Below, piece by piece: positions 1 through 6,846 of a DNA stretch of 6,881 nt (the stretch's first letter is position 1; every line of letters starts with the position of its first letter). The translations under genes and the position numbers were made by a program. The notes below the pieces were generated by a model. The model saw only the letters and a program-made list of their open reading frames with translations. It had not been told where the DNA came from and searched no databases. The stretch is from Desulfobacula sp. (GTDB lineage Bacteria > Desulfobacterota > Desulfobacteria > Desulfobacterales > Desulfobacteraceae). The stretch is from contig JAGLNZ010000166.1 of the NCBI GenBank assembly GCA_023139225.1, positions 1 through 6,881 on the forward strand. The letters run 5' to 3'.

Positions 1-1049
1 GATGTTGAAGCAAGATCAATCCCTAAATGAACCGCCCTGTCAATCTCTTTGCCTTTATATTTATAGATTCTTCGATCAGCAAAACCGGCCCTTCTTGCAG
101 AGCCCCTAAGCCTTAAAAATCTGCCGTCCCAATATTTTTTATTTTCCGTAATTTGGGGAATGCTTAATATTTTTTCAACATTTTCTTTTCTGACCTGGCT
201 GTTAATATATAAAAATTTTTTAAGCAGCGGATTCTCTTCCTTTTGCAAAGATCCATTCTTTGCATCCACATCAAAATCAGGAATCTTTTGCTCTAAAAAC
301 CGGTCAGGAATATTCAAGATATCTGTTTTAAAATTTTTATCTCTAATATAGTGATGAAACCCTCTTTTAGTAATGTTTCCCGCTATATCTTCGGCCACTA
401 CAGATAGTTGAGTGCCCGGACCCTGCATGTGATTTAAGGCAAAAAAAGCGGCATAAATATTTTTATTCTCAAAAAGACCGGCATGCCCCGGAAAAAAATT
501 ATCCCCTGCTTTAACACCGCTTTTTACATTTTCCTCAAAGATTTTATAAATAACAAGACCGGCTCCCCCTCGCTCAATATTGTGACGTTTGGTCAAGATG
601 CTTACTTTTGGCGGCTTTGAATCAATAATCACTTTTTTTTCAGTATAACAAATATTGCCCTTGTTCCATCCTCGCCATGAGTAATCAGATACCATTATCC
701 TGATAACGGCATCACCATCAGTCATTCCATATTTCCAAAACTCAACCGGTATGATAAAAGAATCTTTTATAGTCTTTGATCCGGACAACAATCCTAAAAA
801 GCCTGGAGATTCATATTGCCTTTCAAGCAATATTTTTTCTTTGCCCTGCTGCATGATCGATACTATAATTTTTCGGAGGCCTGTTTTATGGTCTGTTACA
901 TTAACAGACATCTCATAGGATTTTTTCAGGTATAAAGAAGGCAGTTTAATATCAACAACAGGTTTTTTACCTTCAAATTTATAGACAAGTACCCATATAA
1001 GCGGAATTAAAATCACAAGAATAAGAACTAAGAAAACAACTCTTTTCAT
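1..1049 (-). CDS. M23-family metallopeptidase, membrane-anchored, 5' part only (gene runs off left edge)
   Basis: The minus strand is open from an ATG at 1049 to base 1, giving 349 codons without a stop. Residues 5-22 form a hydrophobic segment after MKR, an uncleaved anchor or signal sequence placing the rest in the periplasm. Residues about 25-140 and 143-250 look like two beta-rich Ig-like modules; the second opens with IDSKPPKVSIL and contains a GGAGLVIY stretch. Near the cut edge, residues 336-349 include HLGID, with His341 and Asp345 matching the first two zinc ligands (HxGxD) of M23 peptidases such as LytM. The remaining catalytic motif (HxH) would lie outside the window. M23 enzymes cut peptidoglycan cross-bridges, or regulate other hydrolases when degenerate. 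Start choice: an in-frame TAG lies just upstream (1061-1059) and an AGG (1060-1058) sits 8 nt before ATG. The family call rests mainly on the short C-terminal motif and the overall style of the protein. Confidence 0.8.
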   Translation of the reverse strand, partial: MKRVVFLVLILVILIPLIWVLVYKFEGKKPVVDIKLPSLYLKKSYEMSVNVTDHKTGLRKIIVSIMQQGKEKILLERQYESPGFLGLLSGSKTIKDSFIIPVEFWKYGMTDGDAVIRIMVSDYSWRGWNKGNICYTEKKVIIDSKPPKVSILTKRHNIERGGAGLVIYKIFEENVKSGVKAGDNFFPGHAGLFENKNIYAAFFALNHMQGPGTQLSVVAEDIAGNITKRGFHHYIRDKNFKTDILNIPDRFLEQKIPDFDVDAKNGSLQKEENPLLKKFLYINSQVRKENVEKILSIPQITENKKYWDGRFLRLRGSARRAGFADRRIYKYKGKEIDRAVHLGIDLAST

Positions 1050-1101
1050 CAATAATACCTATCTTTTCAGGAGGTTAGTAACTGGTCAACAAAATTACAG
1101 T

Positions 1102-1130
1102 AAAATAGCAGCTATGATCAAACTTATCAA
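1102..1130 (-). promoter_or_regulatory. Putative sigma70 promoter of the M23 peptidase gene
   Basis: Read on the minus strand, TTGATA (1130-1125) is followed after exactly 17 bp by TATTTT (1107-1102). This would start transcription near 1095 and give a leader of about 45 nt before the ATG at 1049. Its -35 box lies only 14 bp from the -35 box of the opposite promoter, so the two are back to back. This is a consensus match by eye in an AT-rich gap, where chance matches are common. Confidence 0.5.
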
Positions 1131-1144
1131 GCAATTTTGTATTC

Positions 1145-1171
1145 TTGACTTTTTTGGTCTCAAAATATAAT
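1145..1171 (+). promoter_or_regulatory. Putative sigma70 promoter of the kdsA operon
   Basis: TTGACT at 1145-1150 is followed by a perfect TATAAT at 1166-1171. The spacer is 15 bp, shorter than the preferred 17. Transcription would start near 1178, leaving a leader of under 30 nt before the kdsA ATG. No other gap in the following eight genes exceeds 9 nt, so this is the best visible candidate for the main operon promoter. Internal promoters inside coding sequence cannot be excluded. Confidence 0.55.
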
Positions 1172-1205
1172 TTAGCCTCAAAAAACATCTATTTAGGACT
1201 CATTT

Positions 1206-2018
1206 ATGAAAAATTTTTTCTTTAATTTAATAGATAAACCCGAACCCGTTTTTTTCCTTATTTCCGGCCCCTGTGTTATCGAAAATCATGAAATCACATA
1301 CCGGATTGCAAATCATTTGAAAAAAATTACAGGACTGCTTGATATACCCTTTATTTTCAAAGCATCCTTTGACAAGGCGAACCGGACCTCTATTCAATCT
1401 TTCAGGGGACCCGGGTTTGATAAAGGCCTCAACATTCTTAACTCTATTAAAAAAGACTTGAATATCCCGATTATTTCAGACATCCACTTACCCGAACAGG
1501 CCAAGGAGGCAGCAACGGTTCTGGATATTATACAAATACCGGCATTTCTTTGCAGACAGACTGATTTAATTCTGGCTGCCTGCAATACCGGAAAACCTGT
1601 TAATATAAAAAAAGGACAGTTTTTATCCCCTTTGGAATGTAATAATATTCTTAACAAGGCAAAAGAATCCGGCAATACAAATATCTGTATTACTGAAAGA
1701 GGATCATCATTTGGATATAATAATCTTGTGGTGGACTTTCGGTCCATACCTATTATTAAAAATTTAGGTGCGCCCGTTGTTTTTGATGCGACACACAGTG
1801 TTCAACTCCCTGGAGGGGCACAGGATTCTTCTGCCGGAGAAAGGCAGTTTGTCCCCACCCTGTCAAAAGCTGCCATAGCCGCAGGGGCTCACGGATTATT
1901 TATTGAAACCCATCCTGAACCTGAAAAAGCCCTGTGTGACGGACCCAATTCCATGCCGCTCAATGATATGGAAGATCTCTTATCCACCCTTTTAGCTGTT
2001 AAAAAAGCGGTTGGATAA
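1206..2018 (+). CDS. kdsA: 3-deoxy-8-phosphooctulonate synthase (KDO-8-P synthase)
   Basis: Cytoplasmic enzyme that condenses phosphoenolpyruvate with arabinose-5-phosphate to give KDO-8-phosphate, the first committed step to the KDO sugar of LPS. The 270-residue length is close to the family norm (E. coli 284). Family blocks are in order: GPCVIEN (21-27), FKASFDKANRTS (51-62), SDIHLPEQA (91-99), IPAFLCRQTDL (111-121), KKGQFLSP (135-142), FDATHSVQLPGG (193-204) and FIETHPEPEKALCDGP (232-247). Cys23, His197, Glu234 and Asp245 occupy the four metal-ligand positions of the Aquifex enzyme with identical spacing, so this should be the metal-dependent type; E. coli has Asn instead of that Cys. AGGA at 1195-1198 lies 7 nt before ATG, and an in-frame TAG at 1194-1196 rules out a longer start. 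It is the first gene of the operon, 2 nt before kdsC. Confidence 0.97.
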   Translation: MKNFFFNLIDKPEPVFFLISGPCVIENHEITYRIANHLKKITGLLDIPFIFKASFDKANRTSIQSFRGPGFDKGLNILNSIKKDLNIPIISDIHLPEQAKEAATVLDIIQIPAFLCRQTDLILAACNTGKPVNIKKGQFLSPLECNNILNKAKESGNTNICITERGSSFGYNNLVVDFRSIPIIKNLGAPVVFDATHSVQLPGGAQDSSAGERQFVPTLSKAAIAAGAHGLFIETHPEPEKALCDGPNSMPLNDMEDLLSTLLAVKKAVG

Positions 2019-2020
2019 TT

Positions 2021-2536
2021 ATGAAAAGCAAACTTGCAAATATTAAACTCTTGCTGCTGGATGTGGATGGTGTATTAACTGATGGAAGTATTACCTATTC
2101 TGATTCAGGCGAACAGATAAAAAGTTTTAATTCAAAAGACGGTCTGGGCTTAAGGCTGTTAATGGATTCAGGGATTGGGGTCGGTATCATTACCGGGCGC
2201 AAATCAAAAGCCTTGGAATACAGATGTAAAAATCTTGGCATAAAACTGTTATTTGACAATATCCGGGATAAATCAAAAGCCCTTGACAACATCACCTCAC
2301 AGACAGGAATAGTGCCGGAAAAAATTGCTTTTGCAGGAGATGATCTGATTGATCTGCCTGTTATGAAAAGGGTTGGTATTTCTTTTTGCGTTTCCGATGC
2401 CTGCCAGGATGTTAAAAACCATTCAGACATTATCACAAGCAGAAAAGGCGGTCAGGGAGCGGTCAGGGAAATCTGTGAACGTATTTTAAAGGCAAAAGGT
2501 TTATGGGATACTATCCTGAATAAATACTTATCATGA
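2021..2536 (+). CDS. kdsC: 3-deoxy-D-manno-octulosonate 8-phosphate phosphatase (HAD family)
   Basis: Cytoplasmic phosphatase that removes phosphate from KDO-8-P, the step right after KdsA. It is a cap-less HAD enzyme that works as a tetramer. Motif I is DVDGVLTDG, with nucleophile Asp14 and general acid Asp16; motif II is ITGR, with Thr58; the motif III lysine is probably Lys84; motif IV is GDDLID (106-111). The C-terminal GGQGAVREIC (143-152) matches the conserved tail that reaches the active site of a neighbouring subunit in KdsC. The 171-residue length is near the E. coli 188, which has a longer N-terminus. The ATG is 2 nt after the kdsA stop with only a weak GGA ahead, suggesting translational coupling. 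Its stop overlaps the lptC start (ATGA). YrbI-like HADs acting on other nonulosonate phosphates are close relatives, but the kdsA neighbour favours KDO. Confidence 0.95.
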   Translation: MKSKLANIKLLLLDVDGVLTDGSITYSDSGEQIKSFNSKDGLGLRLLMDSGIGVGIITGRKSKALEYRCKNLGIKLLFDNIRDKSKALDNITSQTGIVPEKIAFAGDDLIDLPVMKRVGISFCVSDACQDVKNHSDIITSRKGGQGAVREICERILKAKGLWDTILNKYLS

Positions 2537-3111
2537 CACACTCTTTAAAACAAAAACTGACCTTTCCTTTGATAGGATTACTGATATTGATACTTTTCGT
2601 CATCAGTGGTTTTTTTTATTTTGACAAGCTGCTGTCTAAACCTGTGCAGATTCATGATGTTAAAATAGACACCAAAGCTGCCTTGAAATTGAATGTTTTA
2701 AAGCAGATTTCAAAAAAAAACGGAATAAAGGAATGGGAATTAAAAGCTGCTTGTGCCACCCTCTTAAAGGATGAAGACAAGGCAGTGCTCAATGATGTCT
2801 CAATTATCTTTTTTACAAAAAATGACAAAAAGGTTCACTTAACCTCAGAAAAAGGATTTCTGAATACAAAAACCCATGACATGACTTTTACAGACAATGT
2901 GGTTGTAACCTATGAAACTTATGTCCTGAGAACTGATAAGTTGCATTATAATAAAAAAGAACATATAATATCCTCCGACACTCACGTGAAGCTTGAAAAA
3001 GAAAATTCGGTCATTGAAGCGGATTCAATGACAACGAGACTCAATGACAATATGACAATTTTAAAGGGGCATGTTAAAGGAAATTTCAGTGAGAACCTCA
3101 ATATTCTGTAA
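2533..3111 (+). CDS. lptC: LPS export ABC transporter periplasmic protein LptC
   Basis: Bitopic inner-membrane protein that receives LPS from the LptB2FG extractor and passes it to LptA. One transmembrane helix (about residues 11-31) follows a short positive N-terminus. The rest (about 40-185) is an all-beta periplasmic domain of the LptC/OstA jellyroll type, with alternating patterns such as LNDVSIIFF, VHLTSEKGFL, FTDNVVVTY, YVLRTDKLHY and MTILKGHVKG. The 192-residue length equals the usual family size (E. coli 191). Sequence is weakly conserved in this family, so the call leans on the domain pattern, the membrane helix and the position between kdsC and lptA. ATG overlaps the kdsC stop by 4 nt (ATGA) with no clear Shine-Dalgarno, so reinitiation is likely. 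An A9 run at 2712-2720 lies in the first third of the gene. The LptF and LptG permeases it needs are not in the window. Confidence 0.92.
   Translation: MTHSLKQKLTFPLIGLLILILFVISGFFYFDKLLSKPVQIHDVKIDTKAALKLNVLKQISKKNGIKEWELKAACATLLKDEDKAVLNDVSIIFFTKNDKKVHLTSEKGFLNTKTHDMTFTDNVVVTYETYVLRTDKLHYNKKEHIISSDTHVKLEKENSVIEADSMTTRLNDNMTILKGHVKGNFSENLNIL
3076..3091 (+). promoter_or_regulatory. Ribosome binding site that selects the GTG start of lptA
   Basis: AAAGGA at 3076-3081 lies 7 nt before an in-frame GTG at 3089-3091, an ideal spacing. The alternative ATG at 3071 has its only purine-rich stretch (AAAGGGG, 3063-3069) one base away, which is too close to work well. The site lies inside the end of lptC. 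Confidence 0.7.
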
Positions 3112-3661
3112 ATCATCGTTCACATTTTTGCTGTCTTCTTTTCTTTTTGGTTTTGGACTTCTTTGCCAAACAAATAATGTTAGTTCTCAAACCCAAAACA
3201 AAGCCAACGAAGCACCCATTTATGTTATATCCGATAAAATGATTGCGCAAAAAGACGCATCAATGGTTGAATTTATTGGAAATGTCAAAGCCACCAGGCT
3301 TGATTCAATCGTGTTTGCAGATTCCATTAAAATTTATTTTGTTGATAATAATAAAGAAAAAAACAGTGATACTCAAAACAATGTAAAAAAAATTATTTCA
3401 ACCGGAAATGTAAGATACACGGCTGGAGAGCGAAAGGCGTTTGCTGATAAAGCGGTCTATACAACTCACGACGACATACTGGTTCTTACAGGCAAAGCTC
3501 CTAAATTAATAACAGGCTCAAGTTTTGTAACCGGCAAAAAAATCACTCTTTTCAGAATGCAGGATAAGGTATTGGTGGAAAGTGACGGTACAAAAAGAGT
3601 TGAAGCCTTTTTTAATCCTGAAGATAATATCAGTGAAGATAATAATAGTAACAAACAATAA
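3089..3661 (+). CDS. lptA: LPS transport periplasmic protein LptA (OstA-like)
   Basis: Periplasmic bridge protein whose beta-jellyroll units stack head to tail to carry LPS from LptC to LptD in the outer membrane. With the GTG start the product has 190 residues (E. coli 185). Residues 1-34 form a signal peptide: MRTSIFCK, a hydrophobic core FTFLLSSFLFGFGLL, then a likely cleavage after VSS. LLC in the core is not a proper lipobox, because -1 is Leu. The mature part shows the OstA repeat pattern: ISDKMIAQ, VEFIGNVKATR, IVFADSIKIYF, IISTGNVRYTAGERKAFADKAVY and LVLTGKAPKLI. The C-terminus is an acidic, Asn-rich tail (178-190). The ATG at 3071 would add six residues and has a poorly spaced ribosome site. 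The gene overlaps lptC by 23 nt, and its TAA shares one base with the lptB ATG, so LptC, LptA and LptB are likely made in step. Confidence 0.9.
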   Translation: MRTSIFCKSSFTFLLSSFLFGFGLLCQTNNVSSQTQNKANEAPIYVISDKMIAQKDASMVEFIGNVKATRLDSIVFADSIKIYFVDNNKEKNSDTQNNVKKIISTGNVRYTAGERKAFADKAVYTTHDDILVLTGKAPKLITGSSFVTGKKITLFRMQDKVLVESDGTKRVEAFFNPEDNISEDNNSNKQ

Positions 3662-4383
3662 TGACACAACTTGTACTTAAAAATCTTGTAAAAATCTATG
3701 ATGGCAAAAAAGTTGCTGATAATGTCAACCTTACAGTGAAACAAGGTGAAGTAACAGGGCTTTTGGGCCCAAACGGTGCTGGTAAAACAACAACTTTTTA
3801 TATGGCGGTCGGTTTAATTAAAGCTGATAGCGGGACGGTTCTGATTGATAAAGAAAATATCACTCAAATCCCCATGTACATAAGAGCACGAAAAGGAATC
3901 GGCTATCTTCCACAGGAATCAAGTATTTTCAAGAAGCTGACTGTAAAACAGAATATCACAGCCATACTTGAAGTGTTACCCAAAAATAATTTTAATATTG
4001 AACAAAAGGCCATGGATCTGATGAAAGAACTTGGTATCAGCAGCCTTGCCAATCAAAAAGCCGATTCTCTTTCCGGGGGAGAGAGACGTCGCCTTGAGAT
4101 TTCAAGGGTCCTTGCCACCGATCCATTATTTATTCTTCTGGACGAACCATTTGCCGGTATTGATCCATTAGCCGTTATTGATATCCAGCAAATAATTTAT
4201 CAGTTGACTAAAAAAGGAATCGGCGTTTTAATATCAGATCATAATGTAAGAGAAACGCTTGGGGTTTGTAATAATGCTTATATTATGAACCAGGGCAAAG
4301 TTATTGAATCAGGAAACCCTGATAAAATCATTTCAAGTGAAATAGCAAAAAAAATCTATCTGGGAGAAAATTTCAAATTATAA
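3661..4383 (+). CDS. lptB: LPS export ABC transporter ATP-binding protein LptB
   Basis: Cytoplasmic ATPase that works as a dimer with LptF and LptG to pull LPS out of the inner membrane and drive it along the LptC-LptA-LptD bridge. All ABC motifs are intact: Walker A GPNGAGKTT (36-44), Q-loop Gln85 in YLPQESS, signature LSGGERRRLEISR (137-149), Walker B FILLDEPFAGIDP (157-169) and switch His194 in SDHN. The 240-residue length matches the family (E. coli 241). GYLPQESSIFKKLTV and DHNVRETL are characteristic of LptB rather than of the related amino-acid importer ATPase LivF. The start overlaps the lptA stop by one base (TAATG), with no strong Shine-Dalgarno. The rpoN ATG follows one base after its stop. 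Confidence 0.97.
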   Translation: MTQLVLKNLVKIYDGKKVADNVNLTVKQGEVTGLLGPNGAGKTTTFYMAVGLIKADSGTVLIDKENITQIPMYIRARKGIGYLPQESSIFKKLTVKQNITAILEVLPKNNFNIEQKAMDLMKELGISSLANQKADSLSGGERRRLEISRVLATDPLFILLDEPFAGIDPLAVIDIQQIIYQLTKKGIGVLISDHNVRETLGVCNNAYIMNQGKVIESGNPDKIISSEIAKKIYLGENFKL

Positions 4384-4384
4384 C

Positions 4385-5827
4385 ATGGAACTTGGATTAC
4401 AACAAAGTCTAATATTAACGCAGCAGCTTGTCATGACGCCTCAGCTTCAGCAGGCAATCAAACTGCTCCAGTTGTCTCGCATTGAGCTTGCCGAGATGAT
4501 TCAAGAAGAAATGGAGCAAAACCCTGCACTGGAAGAAGCAGGAACAGAAGAAACATCTGATAATAAAATTACAGCACAGGAAAGTGAAACCGCTTCTCCG
4601 GAAAAAGAAACCCCTGAAAAAGAAGTCACTATTGAAGAAAAAGTAAGGACGGACACGGACTGGGAAAATTATATTAATGAATATAATTCCACCGGAAGAG
4701 TCTATACTGAATCAGAAAATACCGAAGCACCAAATTATGAAGCATTCACTTCGGAAAAAAAGACCCTGAAAGACCATCTTCTGTGGCAGTTGAGGCTCTA
4801 TGGTCTCAGTGAAGAAGAAGAAAAAATTGGTCATATGATTATCGGCAATTTAAACAGGGACGGTTATCTTTGCAGTGATGTTGAAGAGATTGTCCAAGCT
4901 TTAGACATGGATACAGAACTTGTAGAAAATGTTCTTTCAATACTTCAGACGTTTGACCCGCCTGGTGTTTGTGCCAGAGATCTTTGTGAGACCTTGCTTA
5001 TTCAGGTTCAGCACCTCGGCATTGATAATCCCATTATCACTGAAATTATAAAAAACCATTTAAAAAATCTTGAAAATAGAAACAGTAAAAAAATTGCAAA
5101 AGCATTAAAAATATCAATAGATGATGTCAGGGCAGCAGTTAATATCATCCAATATCTTGAACCCAAACCCGGCCGCAAATTTTCAACGGATGAGCCTGCT
5201 TATATCACACCTGATATATATGTCTACAAACAGGATGATGGTTTTAAAATAGTTATGAATGATGATGGACTGCCGAAACTGAAAATTAATCGGTTTTACA
5301 AGGATGCTATTGCTAATGGCAGAAAGATATCAAAAGATGCAAAAAATTACCTTAATGAAAAAATGCAGTCTGCATCCTGGCTTATAAAAAGTATTCACCA
5401 ACGTCAGAAAACAATATACCTTGTCATGGAAAGTATTCTTAAATTCCAGAAAGAATTTTTTGAAAAAGGCATCGCATATCTAAAACCATTAATTCTAAAG
5501 GATATTGCAGAAGACATTGAAATGCATGAATCCACGATTAGCCGTGTTACGACCAACAAATATGCCTATACCCCCCAGGGCCTTTTTGAATTGAAATTCT
5601 TTTTTAACTCTTCAATTAAACGAGAGGGTGGTGAATCCATGGCATCGGCGAGTGTAAAGGAAAAAATCAGACTGCTGATAGAAAACGAAGACCCGGAAAG
5701 TCCCTTAAGCGATGAAAAATTAGCAAACATTCTTCAGAACTCAAATATTCAGATCGCTAGGAGAACTGTTGCCAAATACAGGAAAGTACTGAATATACTT
5801 CCTTCAAATAAACGCAAACAACTTTAG
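4385..5827 (+). CDS. rpoN: RNA polymerase sigma-54 factor
   Basis: Alternative sigma factor that directs RNA polymerase to -24/-12 (GG/GC) promoters, where it needs an AAA+ enhancer-binding activator. The 480 residues match the usual length (E. coli 477). Region I is the Gln/Leu-rich activator-interacting segment (2-50, with SLILTQQLVMTPQLQQAIKL). Region II is a variable acidic linker (about 50-115, many Glu). The core-binding region starts near 121 and includes IGNLNRDGYL (153-162), FDPPGVCARDL (190-200) and LEPKPGR (258-264). The helix-turn-helix is LKDIAEDIEMHESTISR (371-387). The RpoN box ARRTVAKYRK (458-467) recognises the -24 element. It starts 1 nt after lptB without an obvious ribosome site. 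The stop codon overlaps the hpf Shine-Dalgarno. No sigma54 promoter is visible in the window, so nothing points to direct autoregulation. Confidence 0.98.
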   Translation: MELGLQQSLILTQQLVMTPQLQQAIKLLQLSRIELAEMIQEEMEQNPALEEAGTEETSDNKITAQESETASPEKETPEKEVTIEEKVRTDTDWENYINEYNSTGRVYTESENTEAPNYEAFTSEKKTLKDHLLWQLRLYGLSEEEEKIGHMIIGNLNRDGYLCSDVEEIVQALDMDTELVENVLSILQTFDPPGVCARDLCETLLIQVQHLGIDNPIITEIIKNHLKNLENRNSKKIAKALKISIDDVRAAVNIIQYLEPKPGRKFSTDEPAYITPDIYVYKQDDGFKIVMNDDGLPKLKINRFYKDAIANGRKISKDAKNYLNEKMQSASWLIKSIHQRQKTIYLVMESILKFQKEFFEKGIAYLKPLILKDIAEDIEMHESTISRVTTNKYAYTPQGLFELKFFFNSSIKREGGESMASASVKEKIRLLIENEDPESPLSDEKLANILQNSNIQIARRTVAKYRKVLNILPSNKRKQL

Positions 5828-5832
5828 GGAGG
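5826..5832 (+). promoter_or_regulatory. Strong Shine-Dalgarno of hpf, overlapping the rpoN stop codon
   Basis: AGGGAGG sits 4 nt before the hpf ATG and shares two bases with the rpoN TAG (5825-5827). It is the strongest ribosome site in the operon, whereas lptC, lptB and rpoN have almost none. This suggests that HPF is made at a higher level than its operon neighbours. Confidence 0.7.
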
Positions 5833-5836
5833 TTTT

Positions 5837-6379
5837 ATGCAAACAACCGTTACCTTTAAAAAGATTGACCCCTCAAGTTCCTTAAAATCTTATGTTCAAA
5901 AAAAATTGGATAAATTTGATAAAATGCTGGACAGCCCTGCTGAAGCATATGTGGTGCTGTCAGTTGAAAAAATCAGGCATATAGCCGAAATTACACTTAC
6001 TTGTGACAGATTAAAAATTCATGCCAAGGAAAATTCCGAAAGTATGTATTCATCCATTGATGCGCTGATGGATAAAGTAAAATCCCAAATTAAAAAAAAT
6101 AAAGAAAAAATCAAGCGACATATGTCGGGAAATAAGCAGAGTATTAAGAACGAATCAGGAGAATCAGATTTCCAAGAAAACTTTTCTGACAACCTTGAGA
6201 CCAACCAGATAATTATTGAAACAATTGACTATAAACCCATGGATGTTGAAGATGCGGAAATTGAATTAAATTCAGGCAAACAACCTTTTTTTGTTTTCAA
6301 CAATGCCCGGACCCAGCAACTCAATGTCCTATACAAACACAAGAATGGTAAGCTGGGGTTAATCCAGCCCAGAGGATAA
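5837..6379 (+). CDS. hpf: Ribosome hibernation promoting factor, long form
   Basis: Binds the 30S decoding centre in resting or starved cells and blocks translation. The N-terminal S30AE/YfiA domain covers about residues 1-96, ending in a basic helix (KVKSQIKKNKEKIKRHM). A polar linker (about 97-124) leads to a C-terminal dimerisation domain (about 126-179) with YKPMDVEDAEIEL, QPFFVFNNART and LNVLYKHKNGKLGLIQP, the hallmark of long HPF. Long HPFs join two 70S ribosomes into 100S dimers through this C-terminal domain without RMF, whereas E. coli has a short form of about 95 residues at this locus. The 180-residue length fits the long class. The start is set by AGGGAGG 4 nt upstream. Its place between rpoN and ptsN is the same as in enterobacteria. 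Confidence 0.95.
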   Translation: MQTTVTFKKIDPSSSLKSYVQKKLDKFDKMLDSPAEAYVVLSVEKIRHIAEITLTCDRLKIHAKENSESMYSSIDALMDKVKSQIKKNKEKIKRHMSGNKQSIKNESGESDFQENFSDNLETNQIIIETIDYKPMDVEDAEIELNSGKQPFFVFNNARTQQLNVLYKHKNGKLGLIQPRG

Positions 6380-6387
6380 TGCGTTAA

Positions 6388-6846
6388 ATGAAAATCAGTC
6401 AGCTTCTAAATAAAAATTCTATTATTGCAAACCTTAAAGCCAGTGATAAAAAAGGGGTGATTGATGAACTTGCCCTGGCAGTTTCAAAGACCACAAAAGC
6501 ATCTGCAGAAAAAATCGCCCATGTTCTCATGGAACGAGAAAAGTTAGGCAGTACGGGTATTGGTGGTTCAATAGCAATTCCCCATGGAAAACTTGATTTA
6601 GTCGGATCTATCATTGTTGGCTTTGGGCTTAGCCGCGAGGGGGTTGAATATGAATCCCTTGACAACAAGCCGGTCCATATTTTTTTCCTGCTACTGACCT
6701 CGGAAAATTCTACCGGTGGACATCTTAAGGTGCTCGCCCAAATTTCCAAACTTTTAAAATTAGACCACTTTAAAAAAGATTTATTGGCGGCAGAGTCTGC
6801 TGATGATATTTACGACATCATCATGGACCAGGATGAAGACTTTTAA
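6388..6846 (+). CDS. ptsN: Nitrogen-regulatory phosphotransferase protein EIIA-Ntr
   Basis: Cytoplasmic EIIA-type protein that receives phosphate from an HPr-like carrier and acts as a regulator (in other bacteria of potassium transport, stress responses and sigma54-linked processes) rather than in sugar uptake. The phosphorylated residue is His66 in IAIPHGK, preceded by the typical STGIGG (55-60). The segment VHIFFLLLTSENSTGGHLKVLAQISKLL is the conserved core following it. The length of 152 matches the family (E. coli 163). AGAGGA at 6371-6376 precedes the ATG by 11 nt, slightly long, and the gap to hpf is 8 nt. Fructose-type EIIA domains are similar, but single-domain size and the rpoN-hpf neighbourhood support PtsN. 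The stop codon is also the first three bases of a 19-bp tandem repeat. Confidence 0.95.
   Translation: MKISQLLNKNSIIANLKASDKKGVIDELALAVSKTTKASAEKIAHVLMEREKLGSTGIGGSIAIPHGKLDLVGSIIVGFGLSREGVEYESLDNKPVHIFFLLLTSENSTGGHLKVLAQISKLLKLDHFKKDLLAAESADDIYDIIMDQDEDF

Noticed and set aside
160..351. Plus-strand 63-codon open frame
   Set aside because: It lies wholly within the minus-strand M23 gene, shows no family features and is low-complexity Phe/Ser-rich, as expected for the opposite strand of an AT-rich gene.
1069..1170. AGGAGGT at 1069-1075 followed by an 18-codon frame from ATG 1114 to TAA 1168-1170, as a leader peptide
   Set aside because: The Shine-Dalgarno-like run is 38 nt from the ATG, far too distant, and the frame lies upstream of the predicted transcription start of kdsA, so it would not be on that transcript.
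1394..1747. Minus-strand 117-codon open frame within kdsA
   Set aside because: It is antisense to a strongly conserved gene and has no recognisable domain. The similar antisense frames in kdsC, lptA/lptB, hpf and ptsN were dropped for the same reason.
3089..3166. LptA as a lipoprotein, with cysteine at residue 26 (FGLLC)
   Set aside because: The lipobox needs Gly, Ala or Ser just before the Cys; here it is Leu. A signal peptidase I site after VSS fits better.
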